25,529 nt of DNA. Origin: Fibrobacterota bacterium. GTDB taxonomy: Bacteria > Fibrobacterota > Fibrobacteria > UBA5070. Location: assembly GCA_016715065.1 (NCBI GenBank), contig JADKBN010000024.1:1-25529 (forward strand), given 5' to 3'. The position numbers and the translations under genes are program-made. Shown here piece after piece: positions 1 through 6,078 of the stretch; within the stretch, counting starts at the first letter, position 1, and every line of letters begins with the position of its first letter. The notes under the pieces were generated by a model. That model was not told the DNA's origin, ran no database searches, and saw only the letters and a list, made by a program, of their open reading frames with translations.

Positions 1-702
1 ACCACGATGTCGTCGGCGTACCGCTCAGCCCTCCCCCGGCTCGGTTTCCCAAAGCCGAGATCAAAAGGCTTCGATGCAGGTACAGGTTGGCAAGGGAGGG
101 CTGATCACGCCGCCCCGAGGCGCCGCGATCGCGTTCCTCCGTACCCATCCTCCTTCATCGCGTCGGCGCTTCCCAGCCATCGCTTGCGGTAAAGCAGGAT
201 GTTGCTTCGCCGTCCGTGTACTGCCGAAGAATCGACAGCATCATCTCATGGTCGATCGTGTCAAAGAACGCCGGATGTCCAGATCGATCAACAAACCACT
301 GCCCCGGCAGCAACGCGCATTGCACTGCCGAAGAGCATCGTGGGCACTGCAGTGCGGACGGTAGCTGGTAAGAGTCGGGGATGGAACATCGGCTCCTCCT
401 CCGCTTCCAGCTCAGCCCCCGGATTGTCTGTTGCGCGCCACACGGCCAGAATCGTCGGGATTCCCAGTTTCCGTTCCTTGCCGTCGCCCTTGGGAATCCG
501 CTTCTCGCGCACCGGCGGGGCATGCAGCTCCCACTGGCCAGGCGGTTCCTACGTGGAGTACAGTATCGGCCCGGATCCGAGGTGATCTCGTCCAGGACGG
601 GACATCGACGCCGGTGGCTTTGCCGCCACCTCAGCACATGCTTCCAGGCTTCCCATACTGCCGCTTTCCGATCGGCTGGCTCTTCGCTTGCACGTCGGTC
701 AT
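1..702 (-). pseudogene. Group II intron reverse transcriptase/maturase, frame-shifted, 3' part outside the window
   Basis: Read on the minus strand from an ATG at 702, the three frames together spell a group II intron-encoded reverse transcriptase. Pieces in order: AVWEAWKHV (about 660-630), NRLASGSCMP then IPKGDGKERKLGIPTI (about 525-440), EAEEEPMFHP, FFDTIDHEMMLSILRQYTDGE (about 275-205), ILLYRKRWL, GGVISPPLANLYLH (about 125-70) and RYADDIVV at the window edge. These match RT blocks 0-5 including the catalytic YADD. Consecutive pieces lie in different frames, so at least four or five frameshifts are needed and no functional protein can be made. The fingers/palm part is present; the rest of the palm, thumb (X) and any endonuclease domain would lie left of base 1. 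The family moves by retrohoming. This copy is dead unless the assembly is faulty. RT identity is very secure; the intron subclass is not determined. Confidence 0.88.
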
Positions 703-975
703 CCTTTCGCTGCCTTTACCGACAAGTTGTCTCGCCTCCGCTCGCCGCTCCGTGGACCCCTTGCTCCAGTCCCATTACAGAAACCTTCACCACTACTGCA
801 GATCCATCGCCACCTCCCCCCGTCCCTCTCTCGGCCTCGTGGGAGCTCCACCCAGCCTTCCGGTCAAACCGAGATAGGTGGTTTCACCTGTTCGGTGCCA
901 AAGCCTCCTTGAAGGTCCTGCCGCCTTTATGCGGATCCGGTGCGGCAACGCTCGTCAGGTTGGCTATCCGCGCAC
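703..975 (-). other. Probable 5' RNA part of the group II intron (domains I-III)
   Basis: Group II intron ORFs sit in domain IV, so the RNA upstream of the ORF on the minus strand should be domains I-III. The minus strand reads GTGCGCGGATAGCC from 975, which resembles the usual group II 5' end (GUGYG). It is followed by purine-rich, GAA/GGUGAAACC-like stretches and no gene. The exact 5' boundary is inferred from that motif only; I did not fold the RNA. Confidence 0.4.
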
Positions 976-1023
976 TTGTCCCCGCGATCTAACGGCAACA
1001 CGGGTTTTCGGATCTCAACCTTC

Positions 1024-1151
1024 CGCGGAGCGATAAATTTTGAATTTTATCGGATTTTCGGCAGTAGATTCAAAAAACAACACAATCCTGGAAGATTTTG
1101 ATGATCCTAACCGCCGATACCATAGGGAACGCACAGCGCAATCTGCCTAAC
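1024..1151. repeat. Dispersed repeat, copy A
   Basis: First of three diverged direct copies. Shared blocks in order are an AATTTTG/TTTTATCGG segment, an ACAACACAA-like segment, CCTGGA, GATTTTGATGATC (1094-1106) and a terminal GCCTAAC (1145-1151). The last block is also the left arm of the attC-like palindrome at 1144-1233. On the minus strand this copy contains TTGAAT, 18 nt, TAAAAT, a plausible promoter. AT-rich compared with the flanking chromosome. Confidence 0.65.
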
Positions 1152-1233
1152 ACCGGCATTCAATGTTGACCTCGCCTACTCGGTTTTTTGATCTGTTTCC
1201 CGGCTCGGCAACATTAATAGCCACTGTTAGGCA
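1144..1233. other. attC-like recombination site (integron cassette site)
   Basis: The ends are perfect inverted repeats TGCCTAAC (1144-1151) and GTTAGGCA (1226-1233), fitting the integron R-box consensus RYYYAAC...GTTRRRY. Inside, AATGTTG (1162-1168) pairs with CAACATT (1209-1215), as the L boxes of attC sites do, and between the boxes pairing is only partial (GGC/GCC). The 90-nt length is within the known attC range. The structure is visible; the function is inferred. No integrase gene is in the window. Orientation is not decided, because the R boxes are symmetrical and I could not score extrahelical bases. A chance palindrome or a terminator is the alternative, but there is no U-run. Confidence 0.5.
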
Positions 1234-1597
1234 CACACTCCGTGGGGATGGGAGCTGCAGATGAGCAACAATAGCTGCAAACGGCCTGCGGCCGTGATAT
1301 ATGAGCATTTCAATCCAAGCTTTCCGGAAATTCCAATACATTGCGCTTTGCTTGGAGGTTGCTTGGTAGTTTGAATATCATCAGCTGCAAATAGCAGTAA
1401 CAAAGTCAAGGTCATCGAAAGCGTTACCAGAACAATTTCATATAAATCGTCATCGCATTTAATGGTGGTGATCAATTAGCAAAATAACAGCAACAACGAA
1501 TACACATGAAGCAACAACAATTGCAACAGCAACAAATAGCAAGTGTTCAGAGTCAAAGAACGCGGTTGTACAACTGTCAGAAGGTCCTTTCCAAGGT
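1234..1597. other. AT-rich stretch between repeats, no convincing gene
   Basis: No start-to-stop gene is convincing here. The minus strand has an open frame from about 1644 to a stop at 1459-1461 whose end (FVAVAIVVASCVFVVAVILL, then IDHHH) looks like one membrane helix, but it has no ATG, GTG or well-placed TTG start. A second minus frame (1475-1227, TTG start) ends on the TAA inside the attC-like site. A CAACAA-type low-complexity run lies at 1489-1540. These may be cassette gene remnants. Confidence 0.3.
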
Positions 1598-1721
1598 CGC
1601 GTAGCGAAAAATTTTGTTTTTATCGGGTTTTCTGCTCTAAATTCTTAAAACAAAACAACCCTGGAGGGTTTTGATGATCAAAAATACTAATCCCTTAGCC
1701 AGCACTCCGGTCCATGCCTAC
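1598..1721. repeat. Dispersed repeat, copy B
   Basis: Second copy of the repeat. It shares with copy A the AGCGA-AAATTTTG-TTTTATCGG-TTTTC start, the AACAACCCTGGAGG segment and GTTTTGATGATC (1668-1679). It shares with copy C the segment AGC-ACTCCGGTCCATG before the terminal GCCTAC (1716-1721), which looks like a decayed GCCTAAC core. Its centre can fold as AACCCT/AGGGTT. No matching right arm of an attC site was found after it. Confidence 0.6.
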
Positions 1722-1766
1722 TAGCAGCGGTTTTTATCGGATGTTGAAGTTTCTTTATCAGTATTC

Positions 1767-1775
1767 TGATATAAT
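1767..1775 (+). promoter_or_regulatory. Extended -10 promoter for the 1853 gene
   Basis: TGATATAAT is a perfect extended -10 (TGnTATAAT). A TTGAAG lies 20 nt upstream, which is too far for a normal -35 but not needed with an extended -10. The start would be near 1782, giving a leader of about 70 nt before the ATG at 1853. Confidence 0.6.
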
Positions 1776-1852
1776 ATCAAGGCTATTACCATTTCATCCG
1801 CCCTCACAGCACGCAATTATATTGCAGAATCCACATATCAGGTGCTGAAATA

Positions 1853-2302
1853 ATGAAAGCCATTGGATTGATTGCTATCCTAGCCTTATCTTGCTCAGCT
1901 TATCCCACAGATGAGCTGGCTGTATTGTACCCAATGCCGATCGGCTATCAATGTGAATATTCAGTTTCAAACGCATCCTTCAAATCCTCAATTGATGCAA
2001 GCTTTGACCTAACCTTTGTTAGCATTGGCGCAAATATCAATCAGGATTTGTCGCCGAAACTTTTTATCGGCGGAGGTTTTGGCGGGTTAGGACAATTTCA
2101 GTATGGATACGATTTCGCCGAATCTGATAACATCTTTCGAATAAGAGCAGATTACCCGTTTTATCTGAACAAATTTTGGGTGCCACATTTTTTGAGGTGG
2201 CTTTGCGTTGGACCACTTTATGAATACGAATTCAGAAAGAATGGCGGCCATGAAATCGGAATTACGATAGGAATAAATGCCCAGCCGCACTTACTTGAAT
2301 GA
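1853..2302 (+). CDS. Secreted, probably outer-membrane beta-barrel protein of unknown family
   Basis: A 149-residue protein. It starts with a signal peptide (MKAIGLIAILALSCSAYP, cleavage likely after about residue 16-18). The mature part has alternating aromatic and glycine-rich strands (GGGFGGLGQFQYGYDF, then IRADYPFYLNKFW) and ends near GHEIGITIGINAQ, typical of a small beta-barrel or outer-membrane-like domain. I do not recognise a named family. The ATG is preceded by a weak AGGTG about 9 nt upstream, and an extended -10 promoter lies at 1767-1775. Codon use is AT-rich, unlike the chromosome on the right, and the gene lies between repeat copies B and C, so I infer it arrived by transfer, possibly as an integron cassette. 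Localisation is inferred from sequence character only. Confidence 0.7.
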   Translation: MKAIGLIAILALSCSAYPTDELAVLYPMPIGYQCEYSVSNASFKSSIDASFDLTFVSIGANINQDLSPKLFIGGGFGGLGQFQYGYDFAESDNIFRIRADYPFYLNKFWVPHFLRWLCVGPLYEYEFRKNGGHEIGITIGINAQPHLLE

Positions 2303-2340
2303 TGTTGCGACCTTGATTGAAACGCTAAACATCCTGTTAT

Positions 2341-2427
2341 TTGTTTCACCAACAACACAAACATCGAGGATTTTGATGATCCAAACCACCGATGGTCAAG
2401 CGAACACTCCGATCCATGTTGCCTAAC
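2341..2427. repeat. Dispersed repeat, copy C
   Basis: Third copy. It has ACCAACAACACAAACATCG, GGATTTTGATGATCC (2368-2382), the CGAACACTCCGATCCATG segment shared with copy B, and a terminal intact GCCTAAC (2421-2427). It starts about 40 nt after the stop of the 1853 gene. The AATTTTG/TTTTATCGG start seen in copies A and B is not recognisable here. Confidence 0.65.
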
Positions 2428-2500
2428 GACGCCGTTCCACCGCTATCGCGGCTATTCTGTTTTGAATTGCCTGCCCATCCGCGAAGCGGTGAACAGGCCC
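2421..2500. other. Partial attC-like site with a bulged hairpin
   Basis: Intact GCCTAAC (2421-2427) is followed by an imperfect hairpin. Bases 2434-2451 pair with 2479-2494 over 16 positions with two bulged bases (one C, one A) in the left arm and a 27-nt loop. Bulged bases in one arm are characteristic of attC sites, whose R box is GTTRRRY. The expected right-hand GTTAGGC is not found, so the site is decayed or only partly of this kind. Function is inferred. Confidence 0.35.
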
Positions 2501-2513
2501 GGTCCTATGTTCC

Positions 2514-2696
2514 TCAAGGGAGCGTTTTAGTTCTGGTCTGTAACTTCTCGGTGATCCCCCCTCCGCGTACCCCCCTGCCAGCCTTCACCGGCAAATCGCG
2601 AAAGCACCAGGCGGCGACGAACGCGAACACCGCCGCTCCCGCGAGAGCGACGCAAAAATCGAAAAGCGCCGCCACAAACAAAAGATCGGCAATCAC
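2514..2696 (-). CDS. Possible small membrane protein, or remnant, downstream of mtgA
   Basis: A 60-codon frame from a GTG. The first half is strongly hydrophobic (IADLLFVAALFDFCVALAG, then AAVFAFVAAW), enough for one or two membrane helices. The rest is basic and glycine-rich without family character. It follows mtgA on the same strand, and the open frame extends back over the mtgA stop, so the true start is uncertain and no ribosome site is clear. It sits at the border between the repeat patch and the core chromosome. It may be the truncated front of a gene cut by the island, a small real gene, or chance. I do not recognise it. Confidence 0.25.
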   Translation of the reverse strand: MIADLLFVAALFDFCVALAGAAVFAFVAAWCFRDLPVKAGRGVRGGGITEKLQTRTKTLP

Positions 2697-2722
2697 CGCA
2701 AAGGGTAGAGACCAATCGATGT

Positions 2723-3682
2723 TCAGGGCTGGAGCTTGGCGGAATCGGACGCCACCGGCTTGGACTCCTCCGTACTTTCGGGTTTCGCCGCCGCCGAGGA
2801 ATCAGGCTTGACCGCGTCAGGAATCTCCGCCGCTTCGGGCAATTCCTCTTCGTCGTCGTCGGCCACCTCCGGCTTGACCGCCGGCTGGCCGAGCCCCTTG
2901 AACTGCCGCATATTTTGGAGGATCGCGGACTTGCGGAAGTTCATGAACTTTGAATCCCGATCCGGCCTGACCTTGAGGGGCTTTGGCAAGACCGCCGCCA
3001 GGCGTGCGGCCTGATCCAGATCCAGTTGCGACGCGTGGATCCCGAAGTAGTACCTCGAAGCCGCCTCAGCTCCGTAAATGCCAGGCCCCCACTCGATCAC
3101 ATTCAGATACACCTCCATGATCCGCTCCTTGCTCAGGAAATGCTCCAAAGCCGCCGTGTAGAGCGCCTCCTTGCCCTTGCGCACCAGGGAACGCTTGGGC
3201 GAGAGATACAGATTCTTCGCCAGCTGCTGGGTGATGGTGCTCCCGCCCCGCTTCCAGCTGCCTTTGGTCTTGGCCTCCCAAAACGCCCGTTCCATCGCGT
3301 CCAGATCAAAGCCGTTGTGCTGGTAGAACCGGTCGTCCTCCCCCGTAAGCACGGCGTTTTGAAGGTTCTTGGAGATCGAGGTCAGGGGCACGGGATCCCA
3401 TCTGACCTGGACCTTTTTGCCGGAGTCTTCCCACTGTTCCTCCCGGTACTCCATAAAGCTCGTCTTTGCCGGGAGCTTGGATTCCAATCCGGCCACGGAA
3501 TCGTAGAGTCGCCAGATCTTCCAGCAGGCGAACCCCAACAACAGGGTGCCCACCACGGAAAAGGCCACCGCGTAGGCCAGAAACAGTGCCCTAAGGAAGC
3601 GCCACAGCCAACGCCCCCACCGCCAGAAATTTTTCAGGCCGGACTTGAGAAATGCAGGGCCACCGGAGAGAGAGATCTTCAT
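2723..3682 (-). CDS. mtgA: Monofunctional biosynthetic peptidoglycan transglycosylase
   Basis: A GT51-family enzyme that polymerises lipid II into glycan strands on the outer face of the inner membrane. With the start at 3682 it has 319 residues: a basic N-terminus, a membrane anchor at about 28-55, and the catalytic domain at about 95-240. Motifs are GEDDRFYQHNGFD (113-125, catalytic Glu115), RGGSTITQQLAKN (145-157), RKGKEA (168-173) and ERIMEVYLNVIEWGPGIYG (186-204). No transpeptidase domain follows, so it is the monofunctional form. A tail of about 60 residues rich in Glu, Ala, Pro and Ser is unlike E. coli MtgA. The frame also opens at 3787, but that start would sit 3 nt from the divergent rpoZ start and leave no promoter room. 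The ATG at 3682 leaves 107 nt between the genes, with TACTTT 10 nt upstream. Confidence 0.93.
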   Translation of the reverse strand: MKISLSGGPAFLKSGLKNFWRWGRWLWRFLRALFLAYAVAFSVVGTLLLGFACWKIWRLYDSVAGLESKLPAKTSFMEYREEQWEDSGKKVQVRWDPVPLTSISKNLQNAVLTGEDDRFYQHNGFDLDAMERAFWEAKTKGSWKRGGSTITQQLAKNLYLSPKRSLVRKGKEALYTAALEHFLSKERIMEVYLNVIEWGPGIYGAEAASRYYFGIHASQLDLDQAARLAAVLPKPLKVRPDRDSKFMNFRKSAILQNMRQFKGLGQPAVKPEVADDDEEELPEAAEIPDAVKPDSSAAAKPESTEESKPVASDSAKLQP

Positions 3683-3789
3683 GAGGGCTGGAAAAGTACC
3701 TCCACCACCCGGCTTTGGCCGCGCAGGTTTAGTATCATTGTCTGTCTCTGTGGAGAGATCCTCTCCTGTTCGATACCGAAAGGCCATAC

Positions 3790-3999
3790 GTGGTTTCCGA
3801 CCAGTTGCACTACGACCCGGACGAAGTCTACCAGAAGGGCATGTCCCCGTTCGAATCGGTGGTCGTCGCCGCCCAAGAAGCTCGCTTCATCAACGAGCAG
3901 GCTCGCTTGGGATTCCTTGACCTCAAGGGCGTGAAGCCCACCACCGTCGCTCTCGACCGACTGCGCGAAGGCAAGGTCAAGATCTCCGTCGAGGAGTAA
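3790..3999 (+). CDS. rpoZ: RNA polymerase omega subunit
   Basis: A 69-residue protein. The pattern FESVVVAAQEARFINEQAR (residues about 21-39), then KPTTVALDRLREGKVKI, is the omega signature: an AA.RAR-type helix, then the K-P-T-T-x-A-L-x-x-hydrophobic-x-x-G-K segment. Omega helps assemble and stabilise beta' in RNA polymerase. The start is GTG, supported by GAAAGG six nt upstream. The acidic Shine-Dalgarno-like end (GAGGAGTAAG) also serves the next gene, coaBC, which begins 4 nt after the stop. rpoZ next to coaBC is a common bacterial arrangement, and together with the motif it makes the call secure despite the small size. Confidence 0.88.
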   Translation: MVSDQLHYDPDEVYQKGMSPFESVVVAAQEARFINEQARLGFLDLKGVKPTTVALDRLREGKVKISVEE

Positions 4000-4003
4000 G
4001 TCG

Positions 4004-5194
4004 TTGTCCTCCGTGTCCGGTCGGCGCATCCTGCTGGGCATCTCCGGGGGCATCGCAGCTTACAAGACTCCCGAACTCGTGCGCCTCCTGCAGAAGCGGG
4101 GGGCGCTCGTTCGTTGCGTGGCGACAAAAAATGCCCTGCGCCTGGTGGCCCAGGACACCTTGGCCACCCTGACCCAGGGCTCCGTGGACCACGACGTATG
4201 GAAAACCGCCGGTCCCGCCCACACCCACCACATCGATTGGGCGCAATGGGCGGACCTGTTGGTCGTTGCTCCCATGACCGCGAACTCCGCCGCGAAGTTC
4301 GCGTATGGACTTGCCGACGACGCCTTGAGCTTGGCTTGGCTTTCGTGCACGTGTCCCAAACTGGTGTGCCCGGCCATGAACACGCGCATGCTCCATGCGG
4401 CCGCCACCCAGCGTAACCTCATCCGCCTGGCCGACGACGATGTGCACGTGATGCCCTCCGATTCCGGGGATCTCGCCTGCGGCGAAACTGGCGAAGGCCG
4501 CATGCCGGATCCGATCGCGATCGCCGACGAGATCGAACGCCTGTTGGCGCGCAAGGCCGCGCATCCGCTGCGGATCCTGCTGACCATGGGCCGCACGGAG
4601 GAGGCGATCGACGATGTTCGGATGATCACCAACCGCAGTTCGGGCCGCACCGGCGCCGACATCGCCCGCGAGGCGATCCTGCGCGGACATTCCGTGACCG
4701 TGGTCGCCGGCCCTTGCGATACTCCCATTTCCCCTCTGGCCAAGGTGGTGCGGGTGCGCACCGCGCTTCAGATGCACCAGGCCGCTCTGGAAGCCTGGCC
4801 CGAGCACGACGCGGCGATCTGCGCGGCCGCCGTGGCCGATTTCCGACCGGCCTCTCCCACCACGGGCAAGATCCCCGCTTCCCGCGGCATGGATCACCTG
4901 GACCTGGTGGCCAACCCCGACATCCTGTACGAACTTTGCCAGGCCAAGGGATCGCGCAAGGTGGTCGGGTTCGCTCTGGAAAGCGGCGATCTCGCGCGTG
5001 GGTCCCAAAAATTGTCCGCCAAGGGAGCGGATCTGGCCGTGTGCAACGATCCTCTCCTGGATCCGACCAAGGGCGGATTCGGAACCGGCACGGTGTGGGG
5101 CTGGATCGGCCCAACCAGCGCGACTCCTGTTGGCGCATGGATGGCCAAGCGGGACCTGGCCGCCCTCCTTCTGGACAAGCTGGAGGCGTTGTGA
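4004..5194 (+). CDS. coaBC: Bifunctional phosphopantothenoylcysteine decarboxylase / phosphopantothenate-cysteine ligase
   Basis: Makes 4'-phosphopantetheine from 4'-phosphopantothenate and cysteine in coenzyme A synthesis, in the cytosol. It has 396 residues, normal for the fusion. The CoaC half (1-180) has the FMN-binding start LGISGGIAAYKTPELV, catalytic His76 in HHIDWA, PAMN (124-127 region) and the substrate-flap motif GDLACGETGEGRM (155-167). The CoaB half (190-396) has the TEEAIDDVRMITNRSSGRTG nucleotide region, AAAVADFRP, GKIPAS with the lysine near residue 289, and VANPDIL. In CoaB the usual AGGTREPID reads TMGRTEEAID, a mild variation. The TTG start is chosen because GGAG in the end of rpoZ lies 7 nt before it; a GTG nine nt later is possible. 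Confidence 0.96.
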   Translation: MSSVSGRRILLGISGGIAAYKTPELVRLLQKRGALVRCVATKNALRLVAQDTLATLTQGSVDHDVWKTAGPAHTHHIDWAQWADLLVVAPMTANSAAKFAYGLADDALSLAWLSCTCPKLVCPAMNTRMLHAAATQRNLIRLADDDVHVMPSDSGDLACGETGEGRMPDPIAIADEIERLLARKAAHPLRILLTMGRTEEAIDDVRMITNRSSGRTGADIAREAILRGHSVTVVAGPCDTPISPLAKVVRVRTALQMHQAALEAWPEHDAAICAAAVADFRPASPTTGKIPASRGMDHLDLVANPDILYELCQAKGSRKVVGFALESGDLARGSQKLSAKGADLAVCNDPLLDPTKGGFGTGTVWGWIGPTSATPVGAWMAKRDLAALLLDKLEAL

Positions 5195-6078
5195 GCCTTT
5201 CCGAACCGATCTCGCGCTGGGTCCGCTACCAGCAGGAACTCGGCACCGACGAGGTGATCCTCGATGCCCCGCTGGTCCTGGCCCCGCCCGCCAAGCCCGC
5301 CGCTGCCACGGCAGCACCCGGCCGTCGCGAGCCGCCCGCCTCGCAGGCAAGCGCCCCGGCTAGGCCGGCCCCTCCTGCCGTGCGTTCCACGCCGCAGCCT
5401 GCCCCGTTCGCGCCCGCCCCTCCACCGGCCAAGCCCGCGACAAAAACCGTCGCACCGCCGCCGACGGCCCGCACTCCTCCCGTCGCGCCCCCCGCCCGCA
5501 CGGCCTTCCCGGTGTTTTCCAACCTTTCCGAACTGACCACCCACGCCCAGGGCTGCACCCGTTGCGTGCTGTCGCGCCGTCGTCGCAGCGTGCTGGCTTC
5601 CGGCGGCCCGGAAACCTCCCCCTGGGCGATCCTGACCCTGTACGCGTGGGGCGAAGACGCCGAACGCTCCGAGGTGCTCGCCGGCGATTACGCCAAGCAC
5701 CTGCTGGCGCTCGCCACCGAAGCGGGCCTGCCCAAACCGGCCGTGGCCGCCATTTTCGCCTGCACCCCGGACGATCCGGCCGACACCACCATCCAGGGCT
5801 TCACCGAAGCCGTGCGGTGTCGCGGCCACTGGCTGCAGCGACTGAAATTGTCCCAAGCCAAGGCCGTTCTGGTGCTGGACCACAAGGCCACCCAGCTGGC
5901 TCGCGGACCGCAGGGAACAGTGGCCTGGCCCGCCTTCAGGGGCGAACGCTGGGACCTGGAAGGGATTCCTGCCGTTTCCACCCACCACCCGAGCCGCCTT
6001 GCCCGGCAGGCCGCCCTGGAGCCCGACGTCAAGGCCGATCTCGCGCGCATCCGACAAATTCTGGAAGGAAAGTCCTGA
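5191..6078 (+). CDS. Uracil-DNA glycosylase-like iron-sulfur protein with a Pro/Ala-rich N-terminal region
   Basis: A 295-residue protein; its GTG overlaps the coaBC stop (GTGA). Residues 1-28 are a short conserved-looking start, 29-104 a Pro/Ala linker, and 108-295 a domain of the family 4/5 uracil-DNA glycosylase fold. The four cysteines that hold the [4Fe-4S] cluster in family 4 are all recognisable: C122 and C125 (GCTRC), C191 (FACTPDD) and C210 (VRCRGHW). The late HPS motif (266-268) is also present. The early active-site motif GEAPG is not: the aligned stretch reads YAWGEDAERSE (151-161). So either the enzyme excises uracil with an altered site, or it has another job on DNA. The neighbour dnaB starts inside its stop codon, which fits a repair or replication role. 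The family call is good; the activity is uncertain. Confidence 0.72.
   Translation: MSLSEPISRWVRYQQELGTDEVILDAPLVLAPPAKPAAATAAPGRREPPASQASAPARPAPPAVRSTPQPAPFAPAPPPAKPATKTVAPPPTARTPPVAPPARTAFPVFSNLSELTTHAQGCTRCVLSRRRRSVLASGGPETSPWAILTLYAWGEDAERSEVLAGDYAKHLLALATEAGLPKPAVAAIFACTPDDPADTTIQGFTEAVRCRGHWLQRLKLSQAKAVLVLDHKATQLARGPQGTVAWPAFRGERWDLEGIPAVSTHHPSRLARQAALEPDVKADLARIRQILEGKS

Noticed and set aside
1227..1475. An 82-codon minus-strand frame with a hydrophobic segment ending inside the attC-like site
   Set aside because: It starts only with TTG directly after an in-frame stop and has no ribosome site. Ending in a core site is typical for cassette genes, so it is noted, but it is too weak to call.
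2392..2811. A 139-codon plus-strand open frame over repeat C, the hairpin and the mtgA end
   Set aside because: It spans three unrelated elements, has no ribosome site or family character, and runs antisense into the mtgA coding end.
3679..3787. Earlier mtgA start at 3787
   Set aside because: It would put the start 3 nt from the divergent rpoZ start, has no ribosome site, and adds a low-complexity N-terminus not seen in the family.
3977..5350. Long minus-strand open frame opposite coaBC
   Set aside because: Antisense shadow of a GC-rich gene; the plus strand carries all the CoaB and CoaC motifs.
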